A stretch of 64,000 nt of DNA from Tenrec ecaudatus (GCF_050624435.1 NC_134542.1:15867997-15931996); one strand, 5' to 3'. Shown: positions 11,165 to 22,845, counted from the stretch's first letter. Notes: generated from the letters alone by a model not told the origin. Program-made: numbers and translations.

Positions 11165-11690
11165 TTTTTTGAAAAAGGTTTTTTTGGCACATAATTCACC
11201 TATCATATAATCCAACAGTTCAATCATGTTAAGGGAGGTTCTACAATCGTCACAACAACCTATTTTAGAACATTTTCTTCTTTCTTGAACTCATTGTTAC
11301 TAACTTCCCATTTCCTCCAACCTCCCCTGCCAGACCCCGAAGGAACTTTTAATCCAGTTAGTTCTACAGATTTACCTACCCTGGGTGTAATATACATCAC
11401 ACACACATATATGCACACACACATACACACAAAAACTAACAGCAAAGTAAAGCAGAGAAAATCCTCAATTGAAAAGATGGCAGAAAATACCAAAAACTAG
11501 AACAAATTTTTTTGGGAATAAAATTCCCTCCTTGTTATATATATTATTTATTCATCAGTAGTCTTACTCTTATACAATACTTGTCCTTTGGTGATTGATT
11601 AACTTCATTCAGCCTAATGTCTTCCAAATCCATCCATGTGATGAGGGAGAATTTCTAGAAGGTAGAAGCAGATACACATGAATGATTTTC
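11165..11690 (-). mobile_element. Ancient L1 3' UTR remnant
   Basis: Reverse complement of the old L1 3' UTR: TTTTGGCACATAATTCACC, GTTCAATCATGTTAAG, CTACAATCGTCACAAC, and to the right CAATACTTGTCCTTTGGTGA with AATCCATCCATGTGATG. An (AC)-rich run lies at about 11,400-11,430. Confidence 0.65.
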
Positions 11691-12738
11691 TTTATTAAGC
11701 AACTGAAGAGGCTACAGCCTAGGTATTTGAGGAGGGGTGTCTCGGTGGTAAAAGGAACCAAAGTGCACAGCAAGACTCCAATGTGGTTCTGGGTTCAGAG
11801 ATGATAGGAGTGGGGAGAATGGAAGATACAAGGGATCAAATGAAATCAAAATGAAAATTGAGTTGAAATTTAAGCTTCTACTCAGCTCTCCTACTCTCCC
11901 AGATTGTGGGCAGGCCATTGAACATGTATGTCGGATGGTTTGTTTGCCTTGACAGATGTTGAATGAGTTGTCAGCTGAGAAGAGGACCACGAGCAGAGAC
12001 TTTTCAGAAACTTTAGTATTTTCAGAGATAGTCTAGAAGGCATTGTGTCCTTAAAAACATTTGCATTAAAGAACCCTAAGAAAATAAGAAACAATACTCT
12101 GAAATAAGAAATGTTGGTGCTAAGAATGGAAACGGCAATAGAGATTTTGGAAATGAAGTCAATCACATGTCCTCAAGAAGGAACGATAACCAAAAAGCCT
12201 CAGAGAATAGAAAATCAGAGGGACGACGGCTCAACCCAGTCAACTAATAAAAATTTGAAGAGTCTTCCAACGGTCAAGAACCCTACATGAAGAAAAAGGA
12301 AGACTGTGCCCAATATTTTGTTTCTATTGTATCAGACTTTGTGCCCTTCCATATGTCTTAACTACTTCTTAGACAACACCTTTCTAAAGACCCGGTCTCA
12401 GTACACAATGGAAAACCACACCAGGTTAAAAAGAAAACACACCCAAGGAAACAACTGAGAACCCGGATGAACCCAAAGGAGTGAGATTCGTCCACCCCAA
12501 ATGGGCAGATAGTGAATATGACCACAACTATGGACAGTCCAGAAAGGTTTACACACAGAGAAAAACCAGTCTTTGAAGGTTACCTGAGTGGGGAAAAAGG
12601 ATCACGAACTTGGCATCTGTTGACGTGGTTAAAAGGAAAGGCAATGTACACATGGGGGTGGAGTGGGGGACTGGAACAGCACAAAATTAGCAAAGGAAGA
12701 CATTAGGACGAGGGCGGGAATCAAAGACCATAAAGGTA
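11691..12738. other. Intergenic sequence without identified gene
   Basis: AT-rich, no coding match. Some of it may be old LINE 3' sequence but I could not align it with confidence. Confidence 0.35.
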
Positions 12739-12810
12739 AGTACTAGTGCATTCCAGAAAGACGTTCACTTACACTTCATTGACTCTGCAAAGGCATTGGG
12801 CTACCTGAAT
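12739..12810 (+). mobile_element. RTE-clade LINE, start of a disrupted copy
   Basis: Contains CCAGAAAGACGTTCACTTAC and TTCATTGACTCTGCAAAGGC, the DNA for the reverse transcriptase motif A region. It is interrupted by a LINE insertion; the same RTE continues at 13,482. Confidence 0.7.
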
Positions 12811-13481
12811 CTTTTTTTTAAATCATTTTATTGGGGGCTCATACAACTCTTTTTTTTCTCTTTTTTAATTAATTATTATTTATTGAAAGATCATTTTAGA
12901 GTGTGCTTTTGCAACTCTTATAACAATCCATACATCAGTTGTATCAGGTATATTTGTACATATGTTGCCATCATTCTCTTCTAGACATTTACTTTCTCCC
13001 CCCCCGTTTCCAGTTCTATCTGTACCAATGTACATCCTCTGGTCTAGCCAGATTTGCAAGGTAGTATTGGGATCATGGTAGTGGGGGGGAGGGGAAGGAA
13101 GCATTCAAGAACTAGAGGAAAGTTATATGTTTCATCGTTGCTACCCTGCACCCTGCCTGGTTCATCTTCTCCCCACAAACCCTCAGCAAGGGGTGTCCAG
13201 TTGGCTACCCTTGGGCTTTGAGTCTCCACTCTGCAGTCACCCACATTTTCAATGATATGATTTTTTGTTCCCTGATGCCTGATACCTGATCCCTTCGACA
13301 GCTCGTGGTCACACAGGTGGTGTGTTTCCTCCATGTGGGATTTGCTGCTTCTGAGCTAGATGGCCACTTGTTTATCTTCGAGTCATACAACTCTTATCAC
13401 AATCCATCCATCCATCCATTGTATTAAGCACATTTGTTCATTTGTTGCCATCATCACTTTCTAACACTTTCTTTCTACTGT
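12811..13481 (-). mobile_element. LINE 3' end(s) inserted in RTE, minus strand
   Basis: Two or more joined minus-strand pieces of the tenrec-type LINE 3' end. Each opens with T-rich sequence followed by ATTTTATTGGGGGCTCATAC or its downstream words (CAACTCTTATCACAATCC); one junction is at 13,385. The flanking RTE words GGGCTACCTGAAT (12,798-12,810) and GGGCTGTGTGAAT (13,482-13,494) look like a diverged target duplication. Confidence 0.75.
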
Positions 13482-14115
13482 GGGCTGTGTGAATTTTAAC
13501 AAAGTATGGATAACATTTAGAAGAGTGAACGACCAGACCACTTGACCATGCTCATGTGGAACCTGTACTCTAACCATGAGGCAGTTGTTCTAACAGAACA
13601 AGAGAATACTGCATGGCTTCAAATCAGGAGAAGTGTCAGGGTTGTATCCTTGCACCACACGTATTTCATCTGTATGCTGATTAAATAATTCACACAACTA
13701 GACTCTCTGGAGAAGAATGTGCCAGCAGGATTGGTGGAAGGCTTGTCAACAACCTGAGATACGCAGAGGACACACCTTGCTTGTTGAAACCAAGAAGAAA
13801 TTGAAGCACTTTCTAATGAAAATTAAAGACTTCAGGCTTCAGAATGAATTACAACTCAGGGTAAAGAAAATTGGAATCTTCACAACTGGCCTTATAGACA
13901 ATGTCATGATAAAGGAAGAAAAGATGGAAGTTGTCGGAGATTCCATGTTGCTTCTATCCCTAAGCAACACTCAAGAAACCAAAGTCAAGAAATCAAGTAA
14001 AGTATTGGGCAAATCTGCGACCCAACCCCTCTTTAAATGTTAAAGAGCAAAGATGCCATTTTGAAGACAAAATTACCCCTGACTCCCACCAAGGTATTTT
14101 CAGTCCTATCGAATG
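13482..14115 (+). mobile_element. RTE-clade LINE, reverse transcriptase C-terminal part (dead)
   Basis: Continues the copy at 12,739. It encodes a decayed reverse transcriptase: the Tyr-Ala-Asp-Asp catalytic box has become Tyr-Ala-Glu-Asp (AGATACGCAGAGGACAC, about 13,757-13,773), so the second catalytic acid pair is altered. Frameshifts break the rest. A nested RTE 3' end follows. Confidence 0.8.
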
Positions 14116-14537
14116 CATACGGTTGTCAGCAGCTACTTCCTCCAAAGTGGACAGCTGATTCTTCGTGGCTGTCTGTCCTCAGTCTGGAAGCACCACTGAC
14201 GCCTGATGCTGCGGGCAAGTGAGAGGCCAGTGGCACAGCTTCCAGCACCACAGCGACACACGCGCCAGCACCGTAGGACACACTGACAGACAAGTGACAT
14301 GGTGTCGCTTCGGGCATGTTGTCAGGAGGAACCCGCCCCGGAGAAGGGCATCATTCTTGGGACAGTGGAGATATGCCCCCAAAGAGGAAGGGCCTCAACA
14401 AGATGGACGGACACAGTGACCGCGCCAATGGACCCGAGCATAGAAACCGGTATGAGAATGGCACAGGGCAGGGCTGCGCTTCATGCTGGGACGCACAGGG
14501 TGGCTCTGGGTGAGAACCAACCGGATGGCCTTTAATA
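14116..14537 (+). mobile_element. Second RTE 3' end nested in the first
   Basis: The host RTE breaks after ATCGAATGCATAC and resumes at CGTCATATGCATGTG (about 14,540). Between them lies a separate RTE 3' terminus: GGGCATGTTGTCAGGAGGA, CAACAAGATGGACGGACAC, CAGGGCAGGGCTGCGCTTC. About 160 bp at its left end are not assigned. Confidence 0.65.
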
Positions 14538-14975
14538 ACAACGTCATATGCATGTGAAAAGTTGGACAATGAAGGAGAAAGACTGAAGAAGACTTGATGC
14601 ATTTGAGTTACGGCGTTGGTAAAGAAAAGTAGTTAAGGTACCAAATAATAATAATAAAGTACCATAGACTGCACGAAGAACCAACAAGTTTGTCTTGGTA
14701 GAAGCACAGTTCGAGTGCTCCTTACAGTCAAAGATGGCAAGCTTTGTCTTGCATACACTGGGCATGTTATTCCTGGGAAAGACAACAAACTTGATCAAGA
14801 GGAGGGTCCGTGGAAAAGAAGGTCCTCAAGAGATAGACTGACACAGTAGCTGCAACAATGGGCTCACACAGAGTCACAGTTGTGAGGAGTAAGCGGGTTT
14901 GGTTCTGTTGTGCCAAGTAGACCTGTGAGTCAGAGCCACCTCAACAGCATAGTCCGAGTCCTGCAATAACAGTAG
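14538..14975 (+). mobile_element. RTE-clade LINE 3' end (continuation)
   Basis: Resumes with CATATGCATGTGAAAAGTTG and runs to the terminus: AGAACCAACAAGTTTGTCTT, TACACTGGGCATGTTATTCC, ACACAGTAGCTGCAACAATG, GTGAGTCAGAGCCACCTCAA. Confidence 0.8.
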
Positions 14976-15084
14976 TAATAATGCTTGGTGCGTGAATGCA
15001 TAGAAAGACTTTCAGGCCAACCAGGGGTGGAAAGGCAAATGGGACTACGCCCATGAATATAACCTGTAAGGGTTATATTTAAAA

Positions 15085-15925
15085 TATATTTTTTTATTTA
15101 TCTATTTATCTATCTATTTATTTATGTTTACAAACCAACCTTTTCACCTTCAAAGTAGTCTCCATTACACTTAATACATCTGTCAACTTTGTGATTCCAT
15201 TCTCAGAAACATTTTTTCAAACTCATCTGATTGGATGGCTGACAGCACCTCCCTTGTTTTTTCCTTCACCTCTTCTAAGTCGTCAAATCACTGTCCTTTC
15301 ATGTCCCTCCTTTATTTGCAGAAACAAAAAGAAGTCATACGGATCGAGGGCAGCTGAGTCAGGTGCGTGGGGCAGGAGAGGCATGCTGGTTTGGGGGCAA
15401 AACTGGCTGGGATGTCTGCGTGAACAGGTGCATTGTTGTGGTGGAAAAACCAGTCCCCCATCTGCCACAAATCAGGCCTTTTTTGTCACACCTTGTGACC
15501 AAATATTTTCAGAACCTCTAAATAGAAAGTTTGATTAACAGTCTGACCTGGTGGAACGGACTCCAAATGCACTATGAGTCAACATTTTTGCTTGTTCGGG
15601 AAGTTGACAGACGTCCAGGACAAGATTTGCCATCAATCGACATTTCAAATTTTTTTTTTTTAATGAGAAAGCCACTGGTGCACTTGTTTCCCCCATAGTT
15701 CTGTCCTTGTAAGCTTTGTTCAACATCACAACAGTTTCTGTGGCATTTTCCCCAAGCAGTAAATTGGCCATCACAAAAAATGAGGTTCAAATTTTTTTAC
15801 AAAAAAATTTCACTGTGACCAGAACCTTCCCAGGCAATGCCACTGGGTGCATCAACTCAGAGCGAGTTGTTCGATGCTTGCCTAGAGGGGAAAAGCCGTA
15901 CCATGAAGGCTCCACTCCATCTAGT
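15085..15925 (-). mobile_element. mariner-family DNA transposon relic, internally deleted
   Basis: On the minus strand, about 15,790-15,570 encodes the N-terminal part of a mariner transposase (helix-turn-helix region followed by a Gly-Arg-x-Ser-Thr-Ser-Arg linker). About 15,480-15,190 encodes the C-terminal part, including the Asp-x-Tyr-Asp-Phe-Phe-Leu-Phe box near the third catalytic acid and a C-terminal Gly-Asp-Tyr-Phe-Glu-Gly tail. The middle, with the first two catalytic acids, is missing: about 600 bp remain of the usual 1,035. Frameshifts and stops make it inactive. Exact terminal repeats were not resolved. Confidence 0.75.
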
Positions 15926-16074
15926 GCAATTTTGGTTTTGGGGGGGAACCTCCTTATCTATAAGTTTGATAGAGAGAGAAAAGAATATGCATATATGCTA
16001 TATAGTCATGAATATAGGGGAACATACAGAGTGCAAAGTTATAAAAAAAATTGTAGTCATACCAAAAAATCTTA

Positions 16075-17012
16075 AGACAGTGAATGTCTGGGCTTGGGAG
16101 CTCAGGACCATAGTCTCAAAGGACACCAACGTCCATTGACATAACGTAATCCATGAAGGCTTTTTTTTTAAAGAACCTGAGTATCCACCAGGTTCTTAAA
16201 AAGCTTGTGAGTAGCCAGCTAAGGTGCAACTACCGGTATCTCCCAGACTAGAACAAAGAAGATTAAAGATTGATAGATCAAAGGCACAAGAAAACATTTA
16301 GAGAAAAGGGCTAATGAACCACAGAACCTCAGCCTCTAAGATCCTGAGATCAAAAGTAACTAGATGATGCCTGGCTCACTGTTGACCATGCTGTACGGCA
16401 TCACATCAGGAGCTCCTGGATAGAGTCTGGGGTGAGGGGAGGGGGATGTGGAACAAAACTCAAAATAATAAAAAAAGAGCAGACTTATTGATCACATACA
16501 GACTCCAGAAACCCACAGGACTTAGATACCCTTCAGCCCTAGAATGGAACTCATCCCCATGGCTCAACTTTCCATCAGAACATGCACACTGCTACAGACA
16601 AGAGGCCACAACACAGGTAATCCAGGATAGATAAATCCCTCAGGGCCAACAATGAAAACTGAGATACCAGGAGGACTAGAGGAAGGTAGGGGGCAAAAGG
16701 GGGAATCAATCACAAGGATCAATCTATAACCCCCTCCCAGGAGCACGAACAATGGAAAAGTGGATGAGGGGCGATGGAGGATGTTGTAAGATATGAAAAT
16801 AAGAATCTATAACTTATCAAGTGTTTGTGAGGGAGGACAGGCGGGGGAGGGAGGGAGAAAATGGGGAGCTGATATCAGGGGCTCAAGTGGGAAGAGAATG
16901 CTTTGAACATGATGATGGCGGCATACGTGCAAATGTGCTTGATACACTGGATGAATGTATGGATTGTGATAAGAGATGTAAGAGCTTCCAATAAAAGCAT
17001 TTAATTTTTTTA
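16075..17012 (+). mobile_element. LINE 3' end, plus strand, older subfamily
   Basis: Ends GGATTGTGATAAGAGATGTA, then CTTCCAATAAAAGCATTTAA and a T/A tail. The upstream part (CTGGGCTTGGGAGCTCAGGA, CTAGAATGGAACTCATCCC) recurs at 39,825 and 33,885, so it belongs to a long LINE 3' UTR. Non-coding. Confidence 0.7.
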
Positions 17013-17237
17013 AGGATAGGAACAAAGACAGAATGGAAATGAGAAACACAAGGAGGAAGTGGAAAGGGTCTTGTTATACTATGGGGTTGCAATCCATCTC
17101 AGGAAACAACACATGAACCAACTGGGGAAATAAAAAATCATTTGCTAGGTAAACTTTCTCCTGGGTCACAACAAATTAAAACAAAAACCCAGAATTGGAC
17201 CTATTATTATGCAATTTCAGAGCACTGAGGACAAAAG

Positions 17238-17438
17238 AAGGAGCCATGGTAGCACAAAGGGTTAAGCATTGAGCTGTGAAGTACTAAGTCTTTAGTTCAA
17301 AATTACCAGCAACCCTAAGGGGGGAAGATGAGGAGGTCTGCTTTCCTAAAGGTTCAAGGTCTCTGAACCCTCCGAGAGCGGTTGTCCTCTTTCTTATCTA
17401 GTTGCTATAGTTGGAGCCAACTCAACAGCAGGGGGTTA
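17238..17438 (+). mobile_element. AfroSINE, plus strand
   Basis: Starts GGAGCCATGGTAGCACAAAG and ends CCAACTCAACAGCAGGGGGT. Diverged, full length. Confidence 0.88.
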
Positions 17439-17439
17439 A

Positions 17440-18235
17440 GAGCCAAAGAATCTATATCTCTCCAAGGGAAATAGCAGGTCATCCACCAGAATAAAGCTCG
17501 ACTGCATTATTCCCCTCAGCAGGACATGGCTGAGGTAAAGATATTTGAACTGAAAGCGCTGTACAAAGGTTCTCTCTTAGCAGGGAAGCAGAAAGTCTCA
17601 TCAGCACACGTTCAAGAACCTAGCCGAGTTACTTCAAGCCATCCATTCCCGAAGGGTTTAGTCAACCAGTAACACCAAGAAGACGGTCCCGGGGGAAACA
17701 AGAGACCGTGTCACTCACCAGGAGTCTCCTGAGGAGGATAAATTAGACTAAATTAGAGGGGGAAATCAAAGGACTCCAAGAGTCTTCAGTTGTTTTGGAT
17801 GCTCAATTATTTTTCTAATTCTTGGGTAGAGTGAAAAAAAATCAAAGCGACGACTGAAAATCTAGAGGATATTCAGAATATAGTAAATAAGGCAAGTTGT
17901 ATTTTTCCTTTTCAAAAGAAACCAAAACAGAGAAAGTACTGGAGAAGCCAGGGGAAAATCTATTAAAATCCTAATTCAAGTATACAGCTGCTAAACTTGG
18001 GGATGGCTTTGAATAATTGATAGCATATAAGAAAGGAAAGACATTTTCACTTTGATGGCTACAACACAGCTTTCTCTGAGAGGTACCAGGGAATGATGAA
18101 AACCACAGAGAAGGGGGGAGAGGGAGGGACTATTATGGGACACGGCATGGCTGTGAGAAACCAGGGCTGTGACTAATAAAAGATGTCTTTTAGGTTTCAG
18201 CTTATAGATGAAGCAATAAAAAAGAAAAACAAGAA
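17440..18235. other. Intergenic sequence without identified feature
   Basis: AT-rich unique sequence. The 122-codon minus frame at 17,991-18,359 is low-complexity and overlaps a SINE, so it is not called. Confidence 0.35.
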
Positions 18236-18440
18236 AATGTTGCTGTTGAGTCGATGCCAATTCATTGTGTGTCAGAGGAGAACAATGCTTCTGAGGGCTT
18301 TTAGTCATCAGTGGGGTTTGTTTGTTTGAGGTTGTGTGTGTGCGTTTCAAGTGGATCACCAGGTCTTCCTTTCAAGATGCCTCTGGGTGCATGTGAACCT
18401 CTAACCAAGGGCATGAACTATCTGCACCATCTAAGGACCA
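18236..18440 (-). mobile_element. AfroSINE variant, minus strand
   Basis: Starts GTTGCTGTTGAGTCGATGCC, has CACCAGGTCTTCCTTTCAAG and GCCTCTGGGTGCATGTGAAC, and ends CTGCACCATCTAAGGACC. This is the second SINE type, also at 41,578. Confidence 0.7.
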
Positions 18441-18442
18441 CA

Positions 18443-18632
18443 TAAGGACCCCTGGTGATACCCTGGGCTAGGCATTAGCCCTCTAAGTGCAAGGTCCTAA
18501 GTTCAAACCCACCAGTCACTCTGTAGGAGAAAAATGAGGCTGTCTACTCTTGGAAAGGTTTGCTGCTCAGGAACTCTATATAAAATCATTTATGAGACAG
18601 AATCAACTATATGATGGTGGGTTAGGAACCCC
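18443..18632 (+). mobile_element. AfroSINE, plus strand
   Basis: Starts AGGACCCCTGGTGATACCCT, contains AGTTCAAACCCACCAGTCAC and ends with CAACTATATGATGGTGGGTT. Confidence 0.88.
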
Positions 18633-18983
18633 ATAGAGAAAGCAAAGATTGCTCAATTATGATTGTAAAACAAGATGCTTACCAACATTAGAACAATAAA
18701 TAAAGGTCGAAGAATACTGATCAGAAGCCAGGAAGAAAGGGAACGAAGGGATGGGGAATAAATGGGTAGGCACGCTATCATCCATTTCAAAAAAAGAGGC
18801 AAAGCGCGAAAGACTCTTAAAAGCCAAGGGATATTTTTAGGATAGTGTGGTTACTCTGAATAGTACTGAGTAAACTGGTAGATACAAGATATTGTGTATT
18901 TGTCAAAACCCACAGGAATGTGTAACACCAAGAGTAAACCCTAGTATAAACTAAGCACTTTAGTTAATAATAGTGCATCTGTA
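18633..18983. other. Intergenic sequence without identified feature
   Basis: AT-rich; nothing recognised. Confidence 0.35.
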
Positions 18984-20427
18984 CAGTTGTTAGCTGTTGC
19001 AAGGTGCTGCGGAGTCTGTTCGGACCCACAGTGACCTTATGTACAAGAGAAGGAGTCTGTTCCTAGTGACCTTATGTACAAGAGAAGGAGTCTGTTCAGA
19101 CCCACAGTGACCTTATGTACAAGAGAAAGAGTCTGTTCTGACCCATAGTGACCTTATGTACAAGAGAAGGAGTCTGTTCCTAGTGACCTTATGTACAAGA
19201 GGAGTCTGTTCTGACCCATAGTGACCTTATGTACAAGAGAAGGAGTCTGTTCTGACCCACAGTGACCTTATGTACAAGGAGTCTGTTCTGACCCATAGTG
19301 ACCTTATGTACAAGAGAAGGAGTCTGTTCTGACCCACAGTGACCTTATGTACAAGGAGTCTGTTCTGACCCATAGTGACCTTATGTACAAGAGAAGGAGT
19401 CTGTTCCTAGTGACCTTATGTACAAGAGGAGTCTGTTCTGACCCATAGTGATCTTATATACAAGGAGCCTGTTCTGACCCATAGTGACCTTATGTACAAG
19501 AGAAGGAGTCTGTTCTGACCCATAGTGATCTTATGTACAAGGAGTCTGTTCTGACCCATAGTGACCTTATGTACAAGGAGTCTGTTCTGACCCACAGTGA
19601 CCTTATGTACAAGGAGTCTGTTCTGACCCATAGTGACCTTATGTGCGAGAAGGAAACACTGCCTGCTCCTGCACCATCCACGTGATTGATGGGAAATTTG
19701 AGCCCGCTGTTTCAGCCACCGGATCAACCCATTTTGTTGAAGGTCTTTCTTTGTTCCCCCCTGACCCTCCACCAAGCATGATGTCCTTTTCTCTTCGAAT
19801 AACATGCCAACAACACTCTCCCCTGCCTTGTTTCTCAGAAGCATTCTGGTTGCTCTGGTAAGATATATTTGTTTGTTCTCTTAGCGGTCTATTGCACTCT
19901 CAAGATTCTTAACCAATACCATAATTAAAATGCATCCACTCTTCTGTGGTTATCCTTGTTTGTTGTCCATGAAAAAACCATGGTTTGGGTCAGGCACACT
20001 TTAGTCTTCAAAGTGATATCTTTGCTCTTGAACACTTTAAAGAGATGCTGTACAACAGATTTGCCCACTGCAATCTGTCATTTGATTTCTTGACTGCTCC
20101 TTCCAGGAATGCTGAGTGTGGATTCAAGCAAAATGAAATCCTTGACAACTTCAGTCTTTTCTCCATTCGTCATGTTGCTGTCAATTGTGGCCCGGTTGTG
20201 AGAATTTTTCTTTTCTCTACAAAGAGTTGTCATTAATTCACACTGAAGGCTGCAGTCCTTGATCTTCATCAGCAAATGCTTCAAGTACTCTTCAATTTCA
20301 GCAAGTAAGATTGTATATCTGTATATTACAGGTTGTTAATAAGCCTTCCTGCAATCCTGAGGTTGAGTTCTTTATAAAGTCTGGCATCGGAATTTTTGCT
20401 CACCATATGGATGGAATAAATATGGTG
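18984..20427 (-). mobile_element. RTE-clade LINE 3' half, minus strand
   Basis: Starts with the complement of the RTE 3' terminus (GTTGTTAGCTGTTGCAAGGT). After a minisatellite it follows canonical order: AACACTGCCTGCTCCTGC, AAGCATGATGTCCTTTTCTC, GGTCAGGCACACTTTAGTCT, GATTTGCCCACTGCAATCTG, ACTGAAGGCTGCAGTCCTTG. It breaks at 20,427 and resumes at 20,937 after an LTR-like insertion. Confidence 0.85.
19010..19645. repeat. Minisatellite, 36/41-bp units, about 16-17 copies
   Basis: Units read GGAGTCTGTTCTGACCCATA followed by GTGACCTTATGTACAA. They come in three forms: 36 bp, 41 bp with an added GAGAA, and a shorter form lacking TGACCCATA. The unit is homologous to the extreme 3' end of the RTE element in which it lies, so the array arose by local expansion of retrotransposon sequence. 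Confidence 0.95.
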
Positions 20428-20936
20428 TGTTAGGCAGGGTTCTCTAGAGAAACAAAACAAGAATGCCAATAATTATATATATATATATATATATTTATAC
20501 AGATAGATATTAAACATCAGAAATAGTTAATTAAATTATAAAGCCGTACAAATGGCTCAGTGCAACTCACTGCATTGAGACACTGGCAGTCCTTCAAGTC
20601 TTGAGGGCAGCAAACAGCAAGGCAGGTCACCAACAGTCAGCCAGATGACAGGGTCCGACAGTCCCCAGCTCAAGAGATATAAATTCCAATGGTGGGGCGA
20701 AGCAGGTCTTGAAGGAACCTCAAATTACAGCGACACAGTCCACAGGTTAGGTGTCCCACAAGTAGTGTAGCTTGCAAATTGAGGTACAGAACAAGCAAGG
20801 CAGCCACACACTAATCCGATGATCAAAGAGCAAGAGACAAGAAAGGCAAGGCTCGCCGAGCCATTTATCTCTCTGCCCTTCAATTAATCCCACATGTGTT
20901 TATCAGCCAGGTTGGCACACTAAACGAACTACCTCA
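20428..20936 (+). mobile_element. LTR-like element, copy B
   Basis: Opens TGTTAGGCAGGGTTCTCTAG and closes ACTACCTCA. It is flanked by TATGGTG (20,421-20,427) and TACGGTG (20,937-20,943), a probable target duplication with one mismatch. The surrounding RTE sequence is continuous once this element is removed. An (AT)n run lies at about 20,475-20,494. Confidence 0.75.
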
Positions 20937-21960
20937 TACGGTGAAAAGACACCACCATGATGCAAACCTTCCTTGACTTGAACCCATGCAGTGTTCTCTT
21001 GTTGTGCTCCAACAACCACCTCTTTCTTGGTCCATGGACAAGTTTTGCACGAACAAAATGAAGCGTTCTGGATGTCTCAATATTTCCAGTGGTGTCCATA
21101 GTCTGTTACGGTCCACACAGTCAAACACTTTTGTAGAGTCAACAAAACACAAGTCAACATCTTTCTGATATTCTCTGCTTTGAGCCAAGATTCATCTAAC
21201 GTCAGCAATGATATCACTTATTCCACGACCTCTTCTGAATCTGACAGCTCCCTGTTAATGTACTGCCACAACTGTTGTATAATGAGCACTAAAAATTTTT
21301 ACTTGCATGTGCTATCAATTACACTGTTCAATAATTTCTGGATTATTGTGGGTCACCTTTCTCTGAAATGTGCATAAATATGGATCTCTCCCCATTAATT
21401 TTTTGACATAGGCAAATGAATGCTTCCAGTGCTTCATAAATTTATTGAAATATTTCAATTGGTGTTTCATCAATTACTGGCACCTTATTGTTCTCTAAAG
21501 CTTTCAGTGTAAAAAAGCCTTCAGATTGGACTTTTTCCATCAACGATACTGGTTCTTGATTATGTGCTTCCTCTCCAAATGGCTGAATATCAACCAGTTC
21601 CTTTTGATACAGTGCCTGTGCCCTCCTTCCCACTTCTTTCGGTACTTTCGGCATCATTCACTGTTGTGCCATGGAACCCTTCAACATTTCAGCCAAGGCG
21701 TGGCTCCTCTCTTCAATTCTTTCCACTGTAGATATGCTAGCATGTTGTCCTTTTTGGATTTCTAACTTCAGGTCTTGGAACATTTCATTATCATACTCAA
21801 GTTTCTCTCTTCGAGCTGCCCTTTGAAATTTTCTGTTCAGTTCTTCACCAATTTTCTTTTTCTTTAACAAATTCATGAGCAAGTCTTAAAGAGTCTCTTC
21901 TGACATCCACTTTTGGTCTTTTCTTTCCTGTCTTTTTAATGATGTTTTGCTGTCATTAGC
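20937..21960 (-). mobile_element. RTE-clade LINE, reverse transcriptase part, minus strand
   Basis: Continuation of 18,984-20,427. The minus strand at 21,188-20,934 encodes the motif A region of the reverse transcriptase, with Lys-Val-Phe-Asp-Cys-Val-Asp-Arg-Asn visible. At 21,657-21,442 it encodes the preceding Leu-Glu-Asn-Asn-Lys-Val-Pro segment. Frameshifted and inactive; the left end of the coding order is lost beyond 21,960. Confidence 0.85.
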
Positions 21961-22474
21961 ACCTCAAATAATAACAGCACAATAATGCAAAGTGAGAAGT
22001 GCCATGCACGGGGTAGTTACATGGAGACTCTAAGTACTTTATGTACTATTGTTTTCTATCAACCTAAAAAACTAAAGTCTATGCATTAAAAAGAAAGACT
22101 ATATTTGACATACTATTTATAGCTATAAAAGAACTAAAAATAGTAATACAAAAATACCTTGGGACACTAGGGAAGCTAAATCCTGATCCATCCTCGCAGA
22201 ATGTCAATATTTCATATCCATAGTTGGCGTATCAAGAAGTATTAATGTACGTATATAATTGAGAGACACATTTATAAAACCAGCAATGGAAGATAAAATA
22301 TAAATAATTCATAAGAGACTGAAAGTAAGGAGCAGAGAAGCAGTGGAGTGGGGAGGTAGATTATTTTTTTCTCATTACAAACTTTACTGAACTATTTGAA
22401 TGCTTTAACTGTATGCATTGTACTTAGATTAAAATTAAATATCAAAACTTTATAATAATCTAAGCTAGGATATC
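21961..22474. other. AT-rich intergenic sequence
   Basis: No gene or repeat family recognised. Confidence 0.35.
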
Positions 22475-22845
22475 TTTGCCTCGGTACAGAAAATATTTTA
22501 ACAGGAGTGCTTCCGTGCCTCCTCAGTTTATTGTAGCCTTTCGATTGGTATTCCATAAATCCCTTAAGTATTGTTTTCCAACAATGCCCTTAGCAGCTTG
22601 GACTTTTCTTTCAGTCTCACTGGTGCGTGATCAGGCGCTACTTCTAGACATGGCTAAAGGTTGGCCAATTCTTTTGGTGCGATGACTCTGCATCACGTCA
22701 ATCTTCTTTCTTTTCTTTGAACAGCAATTGGCGTCCCAACTTCTTGTGATGCTTCCTACAGCCCCCCCATATGTCATCCATAAACTCCTCCACATCACAA
22801 CTTGAGGCTGACAATTTTCCATCAGTTCTTTCAGTTTGACACTTT
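22475..22845 (-). mobile_element. RTE-clade LINE fragment, minus strand
   Basis: Matches RTE order: TCGATTGGTATTCCATAAAT, TTAGCAGCTTGGACTTTTCT, CAATTCTTTTGGTGCGATGA, TCAGTTCTTTCAGTTTGACA. This is a second, separate fragment, because it covers part of the segment already present at 21,440-21,900. Confidence 0.7.

Noticed and set aside
19010..19645. Possible CRISPR-like array
   Set aside because: Units are contiguous, with no unique spacers, in a mammalian genome, and derive from the RTE 3' end.
19416..19844. 142-codon minus frame with repeated Trp-Val-Arg-Thr motifs
   Set aside because: It is a translation of the 36/41-bp minisatellite and flanking RTE, not a repeat protein.
20934..21188. 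Reverse-transcriptase-like 84-codon frame as a host gene
   Set aside because: Part of a frameshifted RTE LINE, continuous with flanking RTE sequence.
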